Both the position numbers and the translations under genes were made by a program. Shown one piece after another: positions 50,956-62,412 of a stretch of DNA of 64,000 bases. The notes beneath the pieces were generated by a model. That model searched no databases. It saw only the letters and a program-made list of their open reading frames with translations, and was not told the origin of the DNA. Numbering within the stretch: position 1 is the stretch's first letter; every line of letters begins with the position of its first letter. The DNA is taken from the NCBI GenBank assembly GCA_021286765.1, contig JAJTBS010000001.1, forward strand, positions 992,001 through 1,056,000, given 5' to 3'. The stretch is from Holophagaceae bacterium (GTDB taxonomy: Bacteria > Acidobacteriota > Holophagae > Holophagales > Holophagaceae).

Positions 50956-51825
50956 TCAGGTCCGCGACTTGCCCATCAAGCCTGAAGGCTTGAAGAGGAG
51001 CACCAGCAGGAACAGCACGAAGACGATGACGTCCTTCCACCCCGAGGAGACATAGACCGCACTCATGGATTCAGTGACCCCGATCAGGATTCCGCCCAGC
51101 GTGGCGCCCACAACACTGCCCATGCCACCCAGCACCGTGATGACAAAGGCCTTCAGCGTGAAGACTCCGCCCACCTGGGGGAAGATGTAGTAGGTCGGCG
51201 AGATCAGCGCTCCCGCCGTGCCCGCGAGGGCGGCGCCAAGGCCAAACGCGATGATGGACATGCGCTTCACGTTGATGCCCATGAGCTGCGCCGCGTCCCG
51301 ATCCTGGGCCGTGGCGCGGATGGCCTGCCCCGTGTCGGTCTTCAACAGGAACCAGTACAGCGCCGCCGTGATGGCCGAGGTGATCAGGAAGGAGATGAGC
51401 AGGGGCGTGGACACCGAGACCCCACCGCCCACCTGGATGGTGGAGGAGGAGTAGGACGTGGTGAGGATCTTGTAGTCGGAGGTGAAGATCAGCATCACGG
51501 TGTTGCTCATGATGAGCCCGAGGCCGATGGTCAGGAGGATCTGGTTCTGGGCCAGGGCGTTCAGCACCCGGTTGATGAAGACCTTCTGGAGGAAGCCTCC
51601 GAATAGGAACATCAGGGGGAAGGTGATCAGCACGGAGACGAAGGGGTCGATGCCCAGCATCGTGAAGATGATGTAGGTGAGGTACATCCCGACCATCAGG
51701 ATGTCCCCGTGGGCGAAATTGATGACCCGCATCACGCCGAAGATGAGCGTGAGCCCGATGCCGATGAGCGCGTACACCCCGCCGATCAGGATGCCGCTGA
51801 TGAGAGATTGCATGAAGACAGCCAT
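50956..51825 (-). CDS. livH: Branched-chain amino-acid permease LivH
   Basis: Partner permease to LivM, 289 residues with about eight spans. IGGVYALIGIGLTLIFGVMRVINFAHGD is the family's hallmark start, and ATAQDRDAAQLMGINVKRM is the coupling loop. A strong hairpin at 51887-51921 separates it from livK. ATG 51825 is used; ATG 51813 is possible. Confidence 0.95.
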   Translation of the reverse strand: MAVFMQSLISGILIGGVYALIGIGLTLIFGVMRVINFAHGDILMVGMYLTYIIFTMLGIDPFVSVLITFPLMFLFGGFLQKVFINRVLNALAQNQILLTIGLGLIMSNTVMLIFTSDYKILTTSYSSSTIQVGGGVSVSTPLLISFLITSAITAALYWFLLKTDTGQAIRATAQDRDAAQLMGINVKRMSIIAFGLGAALAGTAGALISPTYYIFPQVGGVFTLKAFVITVLGGMGSVVGATLGGILIGVTESMSAVYVSSGWKDVIVFVLFLLVLLFKPSGLMGKSRT

Positions 51826-51886
51826 GGCCGTGAAAACCTCCAGGAAATCAATCCAAAGCTCACCTCAGGTGGACTTTGGCGCTGGG

Positions 51887-51921
51887 CCATGGGGTTCCGC
51901 GCACCGTGTGGAACCCCATGG
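51887..51921. promoter_or_regulatory. Intergenic hairpin between livK and livH
   Basis: CCATGGGGTTCC (51887-51898) and GGAACCCCATGG (51910-51921) form a perfect 12-bp stem around an 11-base loop. No T-run follows on either strand, so it is probably not a full terminator. It is likely an RNA-stability or partial-attenuation structure that keeps binding-protein mRNA above permease mRNA, as often seen in ABC operons. Confidence 0.75.
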
Positions 51922-51933
51922 CTGGTGCCTCAT

Positions 51934-53079
51934 CTACTTCCACTTGGGGAAGGGGTAGACCGCCTTCTTCGTGGCGAATTTGGTGGGCAGGATCGTCTCG
52001 TAGTTCCCAGAGATGATCTGCTGCACCAGCATCTGGTGATTGTTCTGATTCGTGAAGCCCTCGTAGTCGGCGAACTTCACTTCGCCCATCACGCCGTTCC
52101 ACTGGCCAGCCTTGAGGGCATCGCGGGTCTTGGCGCGGTCACCGCCGGCGTTCCTGGCGGTCTCCGCCATGATGACCATGGAGGCGTAGGCGCAGGCGGC
52201 ATGATAGGTGGGTTCCTTTCCGAACTTGGCCTTGTACCGGGTGCCGAAGTCCTTCGCGCCGGGCCAGCTCACGTCATCGGTCCACTGGGTGCAGGAAATG
52301 ACGCTCTCGGAAATGGCCCTCTCCTTGGCGAACTCGGTGGTGGTGAACCCGGCGCCGGCGCCGAGGAAGGCCTGGGGCTGCAGTCCCACTTCCTTGGACT
52401 GCCGCATCAGCAGGATGGCGTCGGCCACGTAGGAGACCATGAAGACCAGATCGGGGTTCTTCGACTTGATCTGGGCCAGCGTGGACCGGTAGTCGGCCGA
52501 TCCCTTGGGGTACGACACGTCCGATACCACCTGGATGCCCTTGGTGGCCACATAGTCCTTGGCGGTCTTCGAGGTGGAGGTGCCGAAATCGGTGTTCTCG
52601 TACACGAAGGCGATGGTCTTGGGCTTCCCCAGCGACAGCGCGGCGTCGATGAGGCTGGAGGCGTACTTGTCGGCCGGGGCGTTCATGCGGAAGACGTGCT
52701 TCAGGCCCTGCCGGGTGATCTCCTCCTTGGCAGCGGCCGGGATGAGCAGCGACACCTTGTACTTCTCCGCCAGCTTGGCCACGGCGTTGGAGCAGGCCGA
52801 GGTGTAGGGACCCACCACGCCCACCACATTGTCGCGGGTGGCCAGCTTCTCCATGGCGCTCATGGAAATCTGAGGCTTACCCGTGTCGTCCTCCCACACG
52901 AGCTGGAGATTGATGCCCTTCTTCTTGAGGTCCTCTTCCGCGAGCTTGATGCCGTTGGTGATGTTCTCGCCGATGGGGGCCTCGGGGCCGCTCATGGAAT
53001 TGATGACGCCGATCTTCTGGGCCAACAGGCACGGGGAGAGCGCCAGAGAGGCGCCCAGGGCCAAGAGGTGCTTGCGCAT
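51934..53079 (-). CDS. Branched-chain amino-acid binding protein LivK-like
   Basis: A periplasmic substrate-binding protein of 381 residues with a signal peptide (LLALGASLALSPCLLAQ). The type-I PBP fold is seen in KIGVINSMSGPEAPIGENITNGIKLAEEDL, DNVVGVVGPYTSACSNAVAKLAEKY, and YANTDFG-like ENTDFGTSTSKTAKDY. It heads livKHMGF, with AGGAG before the ATG. Ligand could be Leu/Ile/Val or another amino acid; family members vary. Confidence 0.92.
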   Translation of the reverse strand: MRKHLLALGASLALSPCLLAQKIGVINSMSGPEAPIGENITNGIKLAEEDLKKKGINLQLVWEDDTGKPQISMSAMEKLATRDNVVGVVGPYTSACSNAVAKLAEKYKVSLLIPAAAKEEITRQGLKHVFRMNAPADKYASSLIDAALSLGKPKTIAFVYENTDFGTSTSKTAKDYVATKGIQVVSDVSYPKGSADYRSTLAQIKSKNPDLVFMVSYVADAILLMRQSKEVGLQPQAFLGAGAGFTTTEFAKERAISESVISCTQWTDDVSWPGAKDFGTRYKAKFGKEPTYHAACAYASMVIMAETARNAGGDRAKTRDALKAGQWNGVMGEVKFADYEGFTNQNNHQMLVQQIISGNYETILPTKFATKKAVYPFPKWK

Positions 53080-53141
53080 GGCTGCTCCTGAACAAAGAAG
53101 ATATGGGTGGGTGGTATTGGGAATACTACACCAGTCGACCT

Positions 53142-53188
53142 AAAAAAAACCACGGAACCCGTGGGTTGTGACCCAGGAGTTCCGTGGT
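53142..53188 (-). terminator. Terminator of the porin gene
   Basis: On the minus strand a 10-bp perfect stem (ACCACGGAAC/GTTCCGTGGT, 53149-53158 with 53179-53188) is followed by a run of eight T (53142-53149 read in reverse). It lies 35 bp after the porin stop and insulates livK. Confidence 0.9.
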
Positions 53189-53222
53189 GTTGCGAATGAA
53201 AGAACCGGCTAGGGAAGCCGAC

Positions 53223-54485
53223 TCAGTAGGACCACATCAGGGAGGCGACGAGGCTGTTGCCGCCCTGCTCACCGGTCTGGCCGGCACGGGGGGTCAGGAA
53301 GTTCTTGCTGCGCATGACGTAGTCAAGCTTCAGCTTGCCCGCCGACTGCTTGGTGGGGATGAAGACGTAGTTGTAGCCCACGGTGATCTCGGTGTACTTC
53401 GGGCTGTAGTCGGCGGTGGCCGTCTTGTAGGGGTTGGTGGCGGTGTACCAGTTGTCGCCGGAGTTGTAGTTCAGCATGTCGTAGCGGCCGGTGATCCAGT
53501 GGTTGCCCATCTTGTAGGCGCCGTCTACCACATAGCCGGTGAACTTCTGGTCGAGGTGCTCGCGCAGGGGCGCGGCGGCAGCCGTGAAGAGGGTGGCGTA
53601 GCGACGGCCCAGGAGGCCCGTGGCGTATTCGGCGCTCATCTGCCAGGTGGGGTTGTTGAAGGCGTAATAGACGCCCATCAGGGTCGTCTTGTCCTTGTTG
53701 TCCTTGATCTGGGTGGCGGAAGGAGCCCCGACGGTCCAGGTGCCCGGAACCGTGGCATTCACCATGGTGGAATCCTTCAGGCCCGTCACGCCTTCGCGGT
53801 AGTAGGCACCGGCCTTGTGGTTGGTGAGGAAGGCGGAGTCGAAGCGGAAGGTCCAGTCCTTCTGGGCGTTGCCGGAGCCGGCCAGGGTGTTCTCGTTGTT
53901 CTTGCCGCCGCTGCCGTCATCGGTGGTGCCGTTGGAAACGGCCACGTTCAGCTTGCCCTGGAAGGCCTTGGCATCGCCGTAGGTGTAGCTGGCCCAGAGG
54001 CCGCGGTCACGGGCATCCGCGAAGCGGCGGTTGATCTGGTTGCGCTCGAAGAAGAGGATCTCGCGGGCGGCGACGAGGGTGGCCTCGTAGCAGGTGGGCA
54101 TCTTGAACTGGCCGGCCTTGACGTTGAAGCCCTTCACGGGGGCCCAGGTCAGGACGAAGTCCTGCAGCACGGCGTTGGGAACGGCCGTCGTGTTGCTGTT
54201 GTTGGGGTCGAACATGATGTTCCAGGTGATCGTGTCGGTCACGGTGCCGCTGAGGTAGACCTCGGAGCGCTTGACCGCGAAGGTGTTCTCCTGGAAGCGG
54301 GAGTCGAGGGCGTAGTACTTGGAGGCGCCAGCGGCCGCGGTGCTGTTGTTGCGCAGGTTGTTGTCCATCATCTGGGTGGCCCAGAACTCGAGGAGGACGC
54401 CATCCAGCTTGATGGTCGGGGTCTGGGCCGAGGCGAACCCGGCGGTGAGCAGCGCGGCGATGCCGGCGATGCGGGAGATCTTCAT
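53223..54485 (-). CDS. Phosphate-selective-type outer-membrane porin
   Basis: A 420-residue beta-barrel protein with a signal peptide (SRIAGIAALLTAGFASA). Alternating strand patterns, aromatic residues at strand ends and the final SLVASLMWSY, ending in an aromatic residue, mark an outer-membrane barrel. The body resembles OprP/OprO-type porins (VKAGQFKMPTCYEATLVAAREILFFERN). AGGAG lies nine bases before the ATG. Single-gene unit with its own terminator; ligand unknown. Confidence 0.85.
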   Translation of the reverse strand: MKISRIAGIAALLTAGFASAQTPTIKLDGVLLEFWATQMMDNNLRNNSTAAAGASKYYALDSRFQENTFAVKRSEVYLSGTVTDTITWNIMFDPNNSNTTAVPNAVLQDFVLTWAPVKGFNVKAGQFKMPTCYEATLVAAREILFFERNQINRRFADARDRGLWASYTYGDAKAFQGKLNVAVSNGTTDDGSGGKNNENTLAGSGNAQKDWTFRFDSAFLTNHKAGAYYREGVTGLKDSTMVNATVPGTWTVGAPSATQIKDNKDKTTLMGVYYAFNNPTWQMSAEYATGLLGRRYATLFTAAAAPLREHLDQKFTGYVVDGAYKMGNHWITGRYDMLNYNSGDNWYTATNPYKTATADYSPKYTEITVGYNYVFIPTKQSAGKLKLDYVMRSKNFLTPRAGQTGEQGGNSLVASLMWSY

Positions 54486-54851
54486 GGGTGTTCTCCTAAG
54501 TGGGAGGGTTGGGGGGCTGAGGGAGGCCCAGGCAGAGGGCGGTCTGACCAACGGACCATCATGCATGGGTGGGATCTGTCGAGTTCAAGCTAAACGGGCC
54601 TCAGAACGCCGTCCATCAAAAAACCCCGAAGGTTCCCGTCCTTGTGATGCAGCGCACAAAAGGCTATCAAACCTTCGGTGAATCCATGGAAACAAGGGTG
54701 TTACGAATTGATGCCCAAACAAATCAACGGGTTGGTAAACCCCTGTCCACACGGGGTTCATTTTCGTCGCAGTCTTGGAAAAAAATCTGCATCCGCAAGA
54801 ATCCGGACCGGTTGTGGAATTCATGGTCCTGATTGCGCATGAAAAAACCTG
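54486..54851. other. 366-bp gap between pfkA and the porin gene
   Basis: No gene is seen. It has lower GC than the surroundings. A hairpin AACCCC-TGTCCACAC-GGGGTT lies at 54738-54758, and on the minus strand a short AACC/GGTT hairpin with a T6 run (near 54616-54630). One may end pfkA, the other may attenuate the porin message. A -35/-10 pair could not be fixed with confidence. Confidence 0.5.
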
Positions 54852-55961
54852 CTAGTCGCCGAAAGCGATGCCCAGGTCCCGCCCAGTCTGGAGGGTGTCG
54901 CAGTCCAGGGGGACGGCCTTCATGCGTCCCGCGACCTCCTCCAGGGGCACGTAGTTCACGCCCGCGAGCGCCAGGGCCACCATGATGCCGTTCTGGCCTT
55001 CCTCCAGAGCTCGCACGGCGGCGGTGCCGAAGCGGAGGGCGGCCAGCCGGTCGAAGCTCGTGGGGCTGCCGCCGCGCAGCAGGTGGCCCAGAACCACCAC
55101 CCGGGAGTCCTTGCCCGTGCGTGCCTGCAGTTCCTTGGCGACCCACTCGCCAATGCCGCCCAGGCGCTCCGCGTGCCCGACCTCCGCCTGTTCCAGCACC
55201 GAGCGGTGGCCATGGGCCGGCTGCGCGCCTTCGGCCACCACCACCAGGGAGTACATGCGCCCCACCTGGTCCCGGGCCCGGATCTTGGCGGCGACCTTGT
55301 CCAGGTCGAAGGGGATCTCGGGGATCAGGATGGCGTGGGCGCTGCCGGAGATTCCGGAATTGAGGGCGATCCAACCCGCGTAGCGCCCCATCATCTCCAC
55401 CACGAACACGCGCTGGTGGCTCTCGGCCGTGCTGTGCAGGCGGTCCAGGCACTCGGTGGCGAACCCCACGGCCGTGTCGAAGCCGAAGGTGGTGTAGGTC
55501 TTGTCGAGGTCGTTGTCGATGGTCTTGGGGACCCCCACCACCCGGAGCCCCTTCTGGAAGAGGGCATGGGCGATGGTGAGGGAGCCATCACCCCCGATGG
55601 AGATCAGGGCATCCAGCTCCTTGCGGGCGAAGCACTCCAGGATCTCGTCCGTACGGTCCACGTCCTTCACCGAGCCATCCGGCATCTTCATGGGAAAGTG
55701 CAGCGGGTTGCCCTTGTTGGTGGTGCCGAGGATGGTGCCCCCCAAGTGGCCGATGCCCCGCACCCGATCCCGGGTCAGGCGGAAGACCCCCCCCTCCGGG
55801 AAGCGCTCGGGAAAGAGGATGCCATTGAAGCCCTCGCGGATGCCGTAGCACTCCCAGCCGCGATTGGAAGCCGCGATCACCACGGCGCGGATGACAGCAT
55901 TGAGGCCGGGGGCATCGCCGCCCCCCGTGGAGATGGCAATGCGTCGGATGGGGTTGGACAT
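54852..55961 (-). CDS. pfkA: 6-phosphofructokinase
   Basis: Phosphorylates fructose 6-phosphate. 369 residues. The start RIAISTGGGDAPGLNAVIRAVV, the GGDGSLTIA loop and PKTIDNDLDKT catalytic region are conserved, with MGRYAGWIAL following. Gly in GGDGS favours ATP as donor (PPi-dependent enzymes have Asp there), but Lys in PKTID is a feature of the PPi/mixed subgroup, so the donor is not certain. ATG 55961 is preferred. 40 bp upstream lies glycogen phosphorylase, reading in the same direction. Confidence 0.92.
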   Translation of the reverse strand: MSNPIRRIAISTGGGDAPGLNAVIRAVVIAASNRGWECYGIREGFNGILFPERFPEGGVFRLTRDRVRGIGHLGGTILGTTNKGNPLHFPMKMPDGSVKDVDRTDEILECFARKELDALISIGGDGSLTIAHALFQKGLRVVGVPKTIDNDLDKTYTTFGFDTAVGFATECLDRLHSTAESHQRVFVVEMMGRYAGWIALNSGISGSAHAILIPEIPFDLDKVAAKIRARDQVGRMYSLVVVAEGAQPAHGHRSVLEQAEVGHAERLGGIGEWVAKELQARTGKDSRVVVLGHLLRGGSPTSFDRLAALRFGTAAVRALEEGQNGIMVALALAGVNYVPLEEVAGRMKAVPLDCDTLQTGRDLGIAFGD

Positions 55962-56001
55962 GGCTGCGCTTCCTGGATGAGGTTTTGAAGGGTTGCTTGC
56001 G

Positions 56002-58461
<2,460 letters not shown>

Positions 58462-58524
58462 CGGGGAGCTCCCTTCGGACGGGTCATCGCCTGGACGCCA
58501 CTGCACCATCTCCCAGGCCCCTGC

Positions 58525-58701
58525 TCAGCCGGCAGGTAACCCGTCTATCGGATATCCCTCCGGGAAGGGTGAAGAGTGGCATTCCGGGCTTGAAAGACCG
58601 GCCTGGCAGGACGGGCAGTGCCCCCGGCACTCCCAGGAGCAGGAGCGGCCGGGACGCGTCGGCCCCGGCGGCAGGACGGGCGTGGGCTCACAGGTGGACA
58701 T
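58525..58701 (-). CDS. Possible 58-residue cysteine-rich protein
   Basis: In the 296-bp gap between glgP and the next gene, a minus-strand ORF encodes 58 residues with seven Cys/His metal-type positions, SCSWECRGHCPSCQAG being the core (C-x3-C-x3-C-x2-C), plus flanking prolines. GGAGG lies 15 bases before the ATG, too far for a strong site. It could be a small zinc-binding protein or an accidental frame. The remainder of the gap shows nothing. Confidence 0.35.
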   Translation of the reverse strand: MSTCEPTPVLPPGPTRPGRSCSWECRGHCPSCQAGLSSPECHSSPFPEGYPIDGLPAG

Positions 58702-58757
58702 GCGTCCAGATTACGCCTCCCAGGGCGCCTTCCTGCGTGCCATCGCCGCCACGGCGC

Positions 58758-59462
58758 TCACCTTGAAGCCACGACCTCGAACCGTTCAAACAGGCAGACG
58801 CTGTCCGCCTTGGTCCAAATGCCCACGTGGCCACTGACCGGCTGGTCGAGGGTGTGCTCCATGAATCGGTTGCCGTCGAGGTAGCCTTCCAGGCGCCGGG
58901 CTTTGACCACGACCTTGAGCTCATGCCACTGGCCACGGGCAATCGTCAGGTTCCGGGCCCACTTCACCGCCTTCCGCTGGCCCTTCACCACGCGCCAAAG
59001 GACGAAGTTGTTCTCCAGGGCGTTGGCCCTCAGGGCGTAATAGCTGCCATTCGGCCTCAGGTCGAAGAGGATGCCACTGGCCTGATCCACCCGCCCCGCC
59101 ACGGCCTGGAAGCGCAGCATGATGTCCCCCTCCCGGAAGTCGCTCACATCCCGGGCGACCGCATAAGGGAAGTAGGCGAAGGCCTTAACACTGTCCAGGA
59201 ACTCCGCGTACCGCTCCCCGTACAGGGCCCTCGCCCTGGCGGGGAGGTTGGCCAGCCGCTGCCCTTCCCTCCAGCGGGTCCCATCAACCTTCAGCAGCTT
59301 CTGCCCCTGGTGTTCGGCGATGGTCCACTTCCCGACGATGGGGATCAGGGTCCTGGGCTCCTCGCCGACCGTCTCGGCGGCAAAGTCCAGGACCTTGGGG
59401 GGCGCCTGGGCAAACGCGGGGAGGGCCAGGAGGATCAGGACGGGCATCAGCGACCGGAACAT
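58758..59462 (-). CDS. Secreted concanavalin-like/DUF1080-type protein
   Basis: A 234-residue protein with a signal peptide (LMPVLILLALPAFAQA). The rest has the layout of concanavalin-like beta-sandwich (laminin G/DUF1080) domains: FREGDIMLRFQAVAGRVDQASGILFDLRP, YYALRANALENNFVLWRV, and QWHELKVVVKARRLEGYLDGNRF. Such domains bind carbohydrate. No catalytic motif is visible, so a periplasmic sugar-binding or structural role is likely. It is the last protein gene before the tRNA on this strand. Confidence 0.8.
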   Translation of the reverse strand: MFRSLMPVLILLALPAFAQAPPKVLDFAAETVGEEPRTLIPIVGKWTIAEHQGQKLLKVDGTRWREGQRLANLPARARALYGERYAEFLDSVKAFAYFPYAVARDVSDFREGDIMLRFQAVAGRVDQASGILFDLRPNGSYYALRANALENNFVLWRVVKGQRKAVKWARNLTIARGQWHELKVVVKARRLEGYLDGNRFMEHTLDQPVSGHVGIWTKADSVCLFERFEVVASR

Positions 59463-59686
59463 GGGGTCTCTCGAGGTGGAGCCTGACGGGAGAGGCTATG
59501 GCTTGCTCCGAGGGTCAGACACCAGTGGCGCGAAAGCAATCAGAACCAGGACCCTGCCCGAGAATCTCGGAAAGGGGCATTCCGAATACACCACGCCCCA
59601 TTCATGCCGGAGCCCCCCCCCGGACGCCAGTCGGAAAGTCAGGAGTCCACCAGGGCCACGAGGCTCGAATGCGGTTGAGCTCGCCC

Positions 59687-59718
59687 CAAAATCAAAGGCC
59701 CACCGCAAGGATGGGCCT
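59687..59718 (-). terminator. Terminator after tRNA-Arg
   Basis: On the minus strand, AGGCCCA (59712-59718 read in reverse) and TGGGCCT (59696-59702) form a 7-bp stem with a 9-base loop, followed by TTGATTTT. It lies 17 bp after the tRNA 3' end. Confidence 0.85.
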
Positions 59719-59734
59719 AGGTGTTTGGTGTTGC

Positions 59735-59811
59735 TGGTGGTCCCGGAGCGACTCGAACGCCCGACCCCAAGATTCGTAGTCTTGTGCTCTATCCAGCTGA
59801 GCTACGGGACC
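59735..59811 (-). tRNA. tRNA-Arg (anticodon ACG)
   Basis: A 77-base cloverleaf on the minus strand with a 7-bp acceptor stem (GGTCCCG/CGGGACC), a D arm with AGCTCAGCTGGATAGAGC, an anticodon stem CAAGA/TCTTG around CTACGAA (anticodon ACG, read as ICG for CGU, CGC and CGA), a T arm with GTTCGAGTC, discriminator A and an encoded CCA. It is 17 bp downstream of the GlpD-like gene. Confidence 0.97.
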
Positions 59812-59828
59812 GCATTGAAAGGATGATT

Positions 59829-61061
59829 CTACCGGATCTGCGCGGGCTGTCCATCCCAAACGCTCAGGGGCTTGGTCCGAGAGGCCGGACAGGGGCGGCC
59901 CGTGAGGTCCGTGGCCAGGCGGTCCATGAGGGCCCGGGCGGTGGTGAGCTTGCCGCCGAGCACGAGGGTGAGGTTCGTGAAGCGGTCGTGCCGCTCCAGG
60001 ACGGCCTCGCGGCTGAGGTGGGTGGTCTGGCCCCCGGCGGCGACCAGGGGGCGCACACCTAGCTCCTCGGCCCGCACGGGCAGCTGCCGCCAGGGAATGG
60101 CCGGCAGGTTGGCCTGGAGGGCTTCGAACAGCTCAGCCCGTTCGGTGTCCTCGATGGGAACCCAGCCATCCTGGACCTCCCGCTCGGTGGTCCCCACCTG
60201 CAGCAGGCCGTCCCGGGGAATGACGAAGAGGATGCGGCCCTTGGGGCGGCGGATGGCCCAGGGCCGCTCACAGCCCGGCACCGCGTCGAACCAGAGGTGG
60301 ATGCCCGAGGACAGGCGCAGGCGCTTCCGGGTCTCACCGAACCATTGGCCCATGGCCCCGTCGGTCCAGGGACCCAGGGCGAAGATCCAGCGCCGGGCGG
60401 AGAGCGTCCGGAGGGTCCCGTCCCGGCGGTCCCGGAGGCGCAGGGTCTTCAACGCCCCACCGGCCTCCCCGAATCCACCGGCTTCATGGAAGTCCAGGCG
60501 GAGAGCCTGGCTGGAGGCGGCCAGATCCCGGGTCAGCTCGCGGTCCCAGGTCATGAGGTCGGCGTAGGCGGTGGCGCCCTGAAAAGGACTCTGCGCTCCG
60601 CGGGGATCGGCCTCGAAGACCGCCCTCGGCACCTGGCCCAGGGCCAGGTGCGGGGGCCAGTCCGGCCGCTCGGCGCCCCAGTGGTCGTAGAGGCCGATGC
60701 CGAGCCGGTGAGCCAATCCCTCCCCCCAGAACCGGTGGGGCATCCAGAAGGCCTCCCAGCGGCAGCGGCGGGGGGCGATGCGCGCCCAGGTGGCTCGCTC
60801 GGCCAGGCCCTCGCGCATCTGCGCGATGTCACCTGTGAGCATGTAACGGATGCCTCCGTGCAGAAGCTGGCTGGACCACTGGCTGGTGCCGCCCCCCACC
60901 TCGCCCTTGTCGATCAGGGCACAGGTCACGCCGCGCAGGGTCAGCTCCCGCGCCAGGGCCGCCCCGTGGATCCCCGCGCCGAGGATGGCGACCTCGGTCT
61001 CCAGCGTCAGGGGCAGCGTGCAGAGGCCTTCGGGTGGTGCGGGCCAAGCGGTCTCGGGCAC
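59829..61061 (-). CDS. FAD-dependent glycerol-3-phosphate dehydrogenase-like (GlpD)
   Basis: Membrane-associated flavoenzyme that oxidises sn-glycerol 3-phosphate to DHAP. The dinucleotide fold is EVAILGAGIHGAALARELTLRG and the substrate/FAD motif is GGTSQWSSQLLHGGIRY. LTLVLGGKLTTARALMDRL, ending the FAD domain, also fits. I start at GTG 61061 (410 residues) because AGGAGG lies five bases upstream. A longer frame to ATG 61157 adds a low-complexity 32-residue N-terminus and would overlap the divergent MFS start codon. No glpK or glpF in the window. Confidence 0.87.
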   Translation of the reverse strand: MPETAWPAPPEGLCTLPLTLETEVAILGAGIHGAALARELTLRGVTCALIDKGEVGGGTSQWSSQLLHGGIRYMLTGDIAQMREGLAERATWARIAPRRCRWEAFWMPHRFWGEGLAHRLGIGLYDHWGAERPDWPPHLALGQVPRAVFEADPRGAQSPFQGATAYADLMTWDRELTRDLAASSQALRLDFHEAGGFGEAGGALKTLRLRDRRDGTLRTLSARRWIFALGPWTDGAMGQWFGETRKRLRLSSGIHLWFDAVPGCERPWAIRRPKGRILFVIPRDGLLQVGTTEREVQDGWVPIEDTERAELFEALQANLPAIPWRQLPVRAEELGVRPLVAAGGQTTHLSREAVLERHDRFTNLTLVLGGKLTTARALMDRLATDLTGRPCPASRTKPLSVWDGQPAQIR

Positions 61062-61155
61062 GGGCTCCTCCTCGGCCCAGTGTGCCCGACCGGAACCCCG
61101 CCTGTCGTCAGGCTCCGGTGCCCGCCCCTTGTCGGGGAATCCGTTCGCATGAACC

Positions 61156-62412
61156 ATGGAGACAATCCCGCCAGCTCCGGAGCAACCCTTGAAGCACTCG
61201 TGGAAGACCATCATCAACCTGACCGTGATCGTCGGCGCGCTGGGCTACTTCGTCGACATCTTCGACCTGATCCTATTCCCCATCGTCCGCACGGCCAGCC
61301 TGTCGGACCTGGGCGTGGCCCCGGACCAGATCCTCCCCACCTTCGTCTACCTGTTCAACTTCCAGATGATCGGCATGCTGGCCGGCGGGGTGCTATGGGG
61401 CGTTCTGGGCGACAAGAAGGGCCGCATGTCCGTGCTCTTCGGCAGCATCACCCTCTACTCCCTGGCCAACATCGCCAATGCGTTCGTCACCACCATCCCC
61501 GCCTATGCGGCCATGCGGTTCCTCGCGGGCCTGGGGCTCTCGGGCGAGCTCGGCGCCGCCATCACCCTGGTGAGCGAAGTGCTGCCCAAGGACGTACGCA
61601 GTTACGGCACGGCCGTGGTGGCGAGTCTGGGCATCACGGGTGCGCTGGTGGCCGATCTCGTGGGTAACAAGCTCGGCTGGCGGGGAGCCTTCATCACGGG
61701 CGGCGTGATGGGCCTGATGCTGCTGATCCTCCGCATCAAGGTGACGGACTCGGGCATGTTCAAGCAGCTGGCCCACCAGAACGTGGCCAAGGGCGACTTC
61801 CTGATGCTCTTCACCAACCGCGCCCGATTTATCCGCTACCTGCGAGCCATCCTCATCGGCGTCCCCATCTGGTACGTGGTCGCCATCCTGGTGGCCTCGT
61901 CGCCCGAGCTGTCGAAAAGCCTCGGCGTGGTGGGCGCCGTGAACCCCGGCCATGCCATCGCGGCCTGCTACCTAGGCCTTGCCATCGGTGACCTGGGCTC
62001 GGGGTTCATCAGCCAGTGGATCGCCAGCCGGAAGAAGACCGTCCTGCTGTTCCAGGCTCTCACGCTGGCCACCGTCCTGCTCACGCTCTTCAGCCGCGGC
62101 ATCTCCGCCCAGGCCTACTACCTGTTGTGCGTGGCGCTTGGCTTCTCCGCCGGCTACTGGGCCGTGTTCGTCACCATCGCCAGCGAGCAGTTCGGCACCA
62201 ACATGCGGGCCACCGTCACAGTCACCGTACCCAACTTCGTGCGGGGGGCGGTCGTCCCCATCACCACCAGCTTTCTGGCCTTGAAGGCGCACTGGGGCAT
62301 CGTCCACTCCGCGCTGTTCATCGGCCTCTGCTGCCTGGCTTTCGCGGCCCTCAGCCTCTGGGGCATGGAGGAGACCCATGCGAAGGATCTGGATTTCCTC
62401 GAAGTGGATTGA
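61156..62412 (+). CDS. MFS transporter, metabolite/H+ symporter type
   Basis: A 418-residue inner-membrane transporter with 12 predicted spans. The loop GVLWGVLGDKKGRMSVLFGS between helices 2 and 3 is the MFS signature, and LAGLGLSGELGAAITLVSEVLPKDVRS follows the metabolite:H+ symporter (sugar/dicarboxylate) subgroup. The ATG at 61156 has no clear ribosome site; TTG 61189, with GGAG six bases before, is an alternative. Divergent from the GlpD-like gene; substrate unknown. Confidence 0.85.
   Translation: METIPPAPEQPLKHSWKTIINLTVIVGALGYFVDIFDLILFPIVRTASLSDLGVAPDQILPTFVYLFNFQMIGMLAGGVLWGVLGDKKGRMSVLFGSITLYSLANIANAFVTTIPAYAAMRFLAGLGLSGELGAAITLVSEVLPKDVRSYGTAVVASLGITGALVADLVGNKLGWRGAFITGGVMGLMLLILRIKVTDSGMFKQLAHQNVAKGDFLMLFTNRARFIRYLRAILIGVPIWYVVAILVASSPELSKSLGVVGAVNPGHAIAACYLGLAIGDLGSGFISQWIASRKKTVLLFQALTLATVLLTLFSRGISAQAYYLLCVALGFSAGYWAVFVTIASEQFGTNMRATVTVTVPNFVRGAVVPITTSFLALKAHWGIVHSALFIGLCCLAFAALSLWGMEETHAKDLDFLEVD

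Noticed and set aside
59496-59708. A 70-residue minus-strand frame between the tRNA and the secreted protein gene
   Set aside because: It includes the tRNA terminator and shows no ribosome site or conserved-looking pattern.
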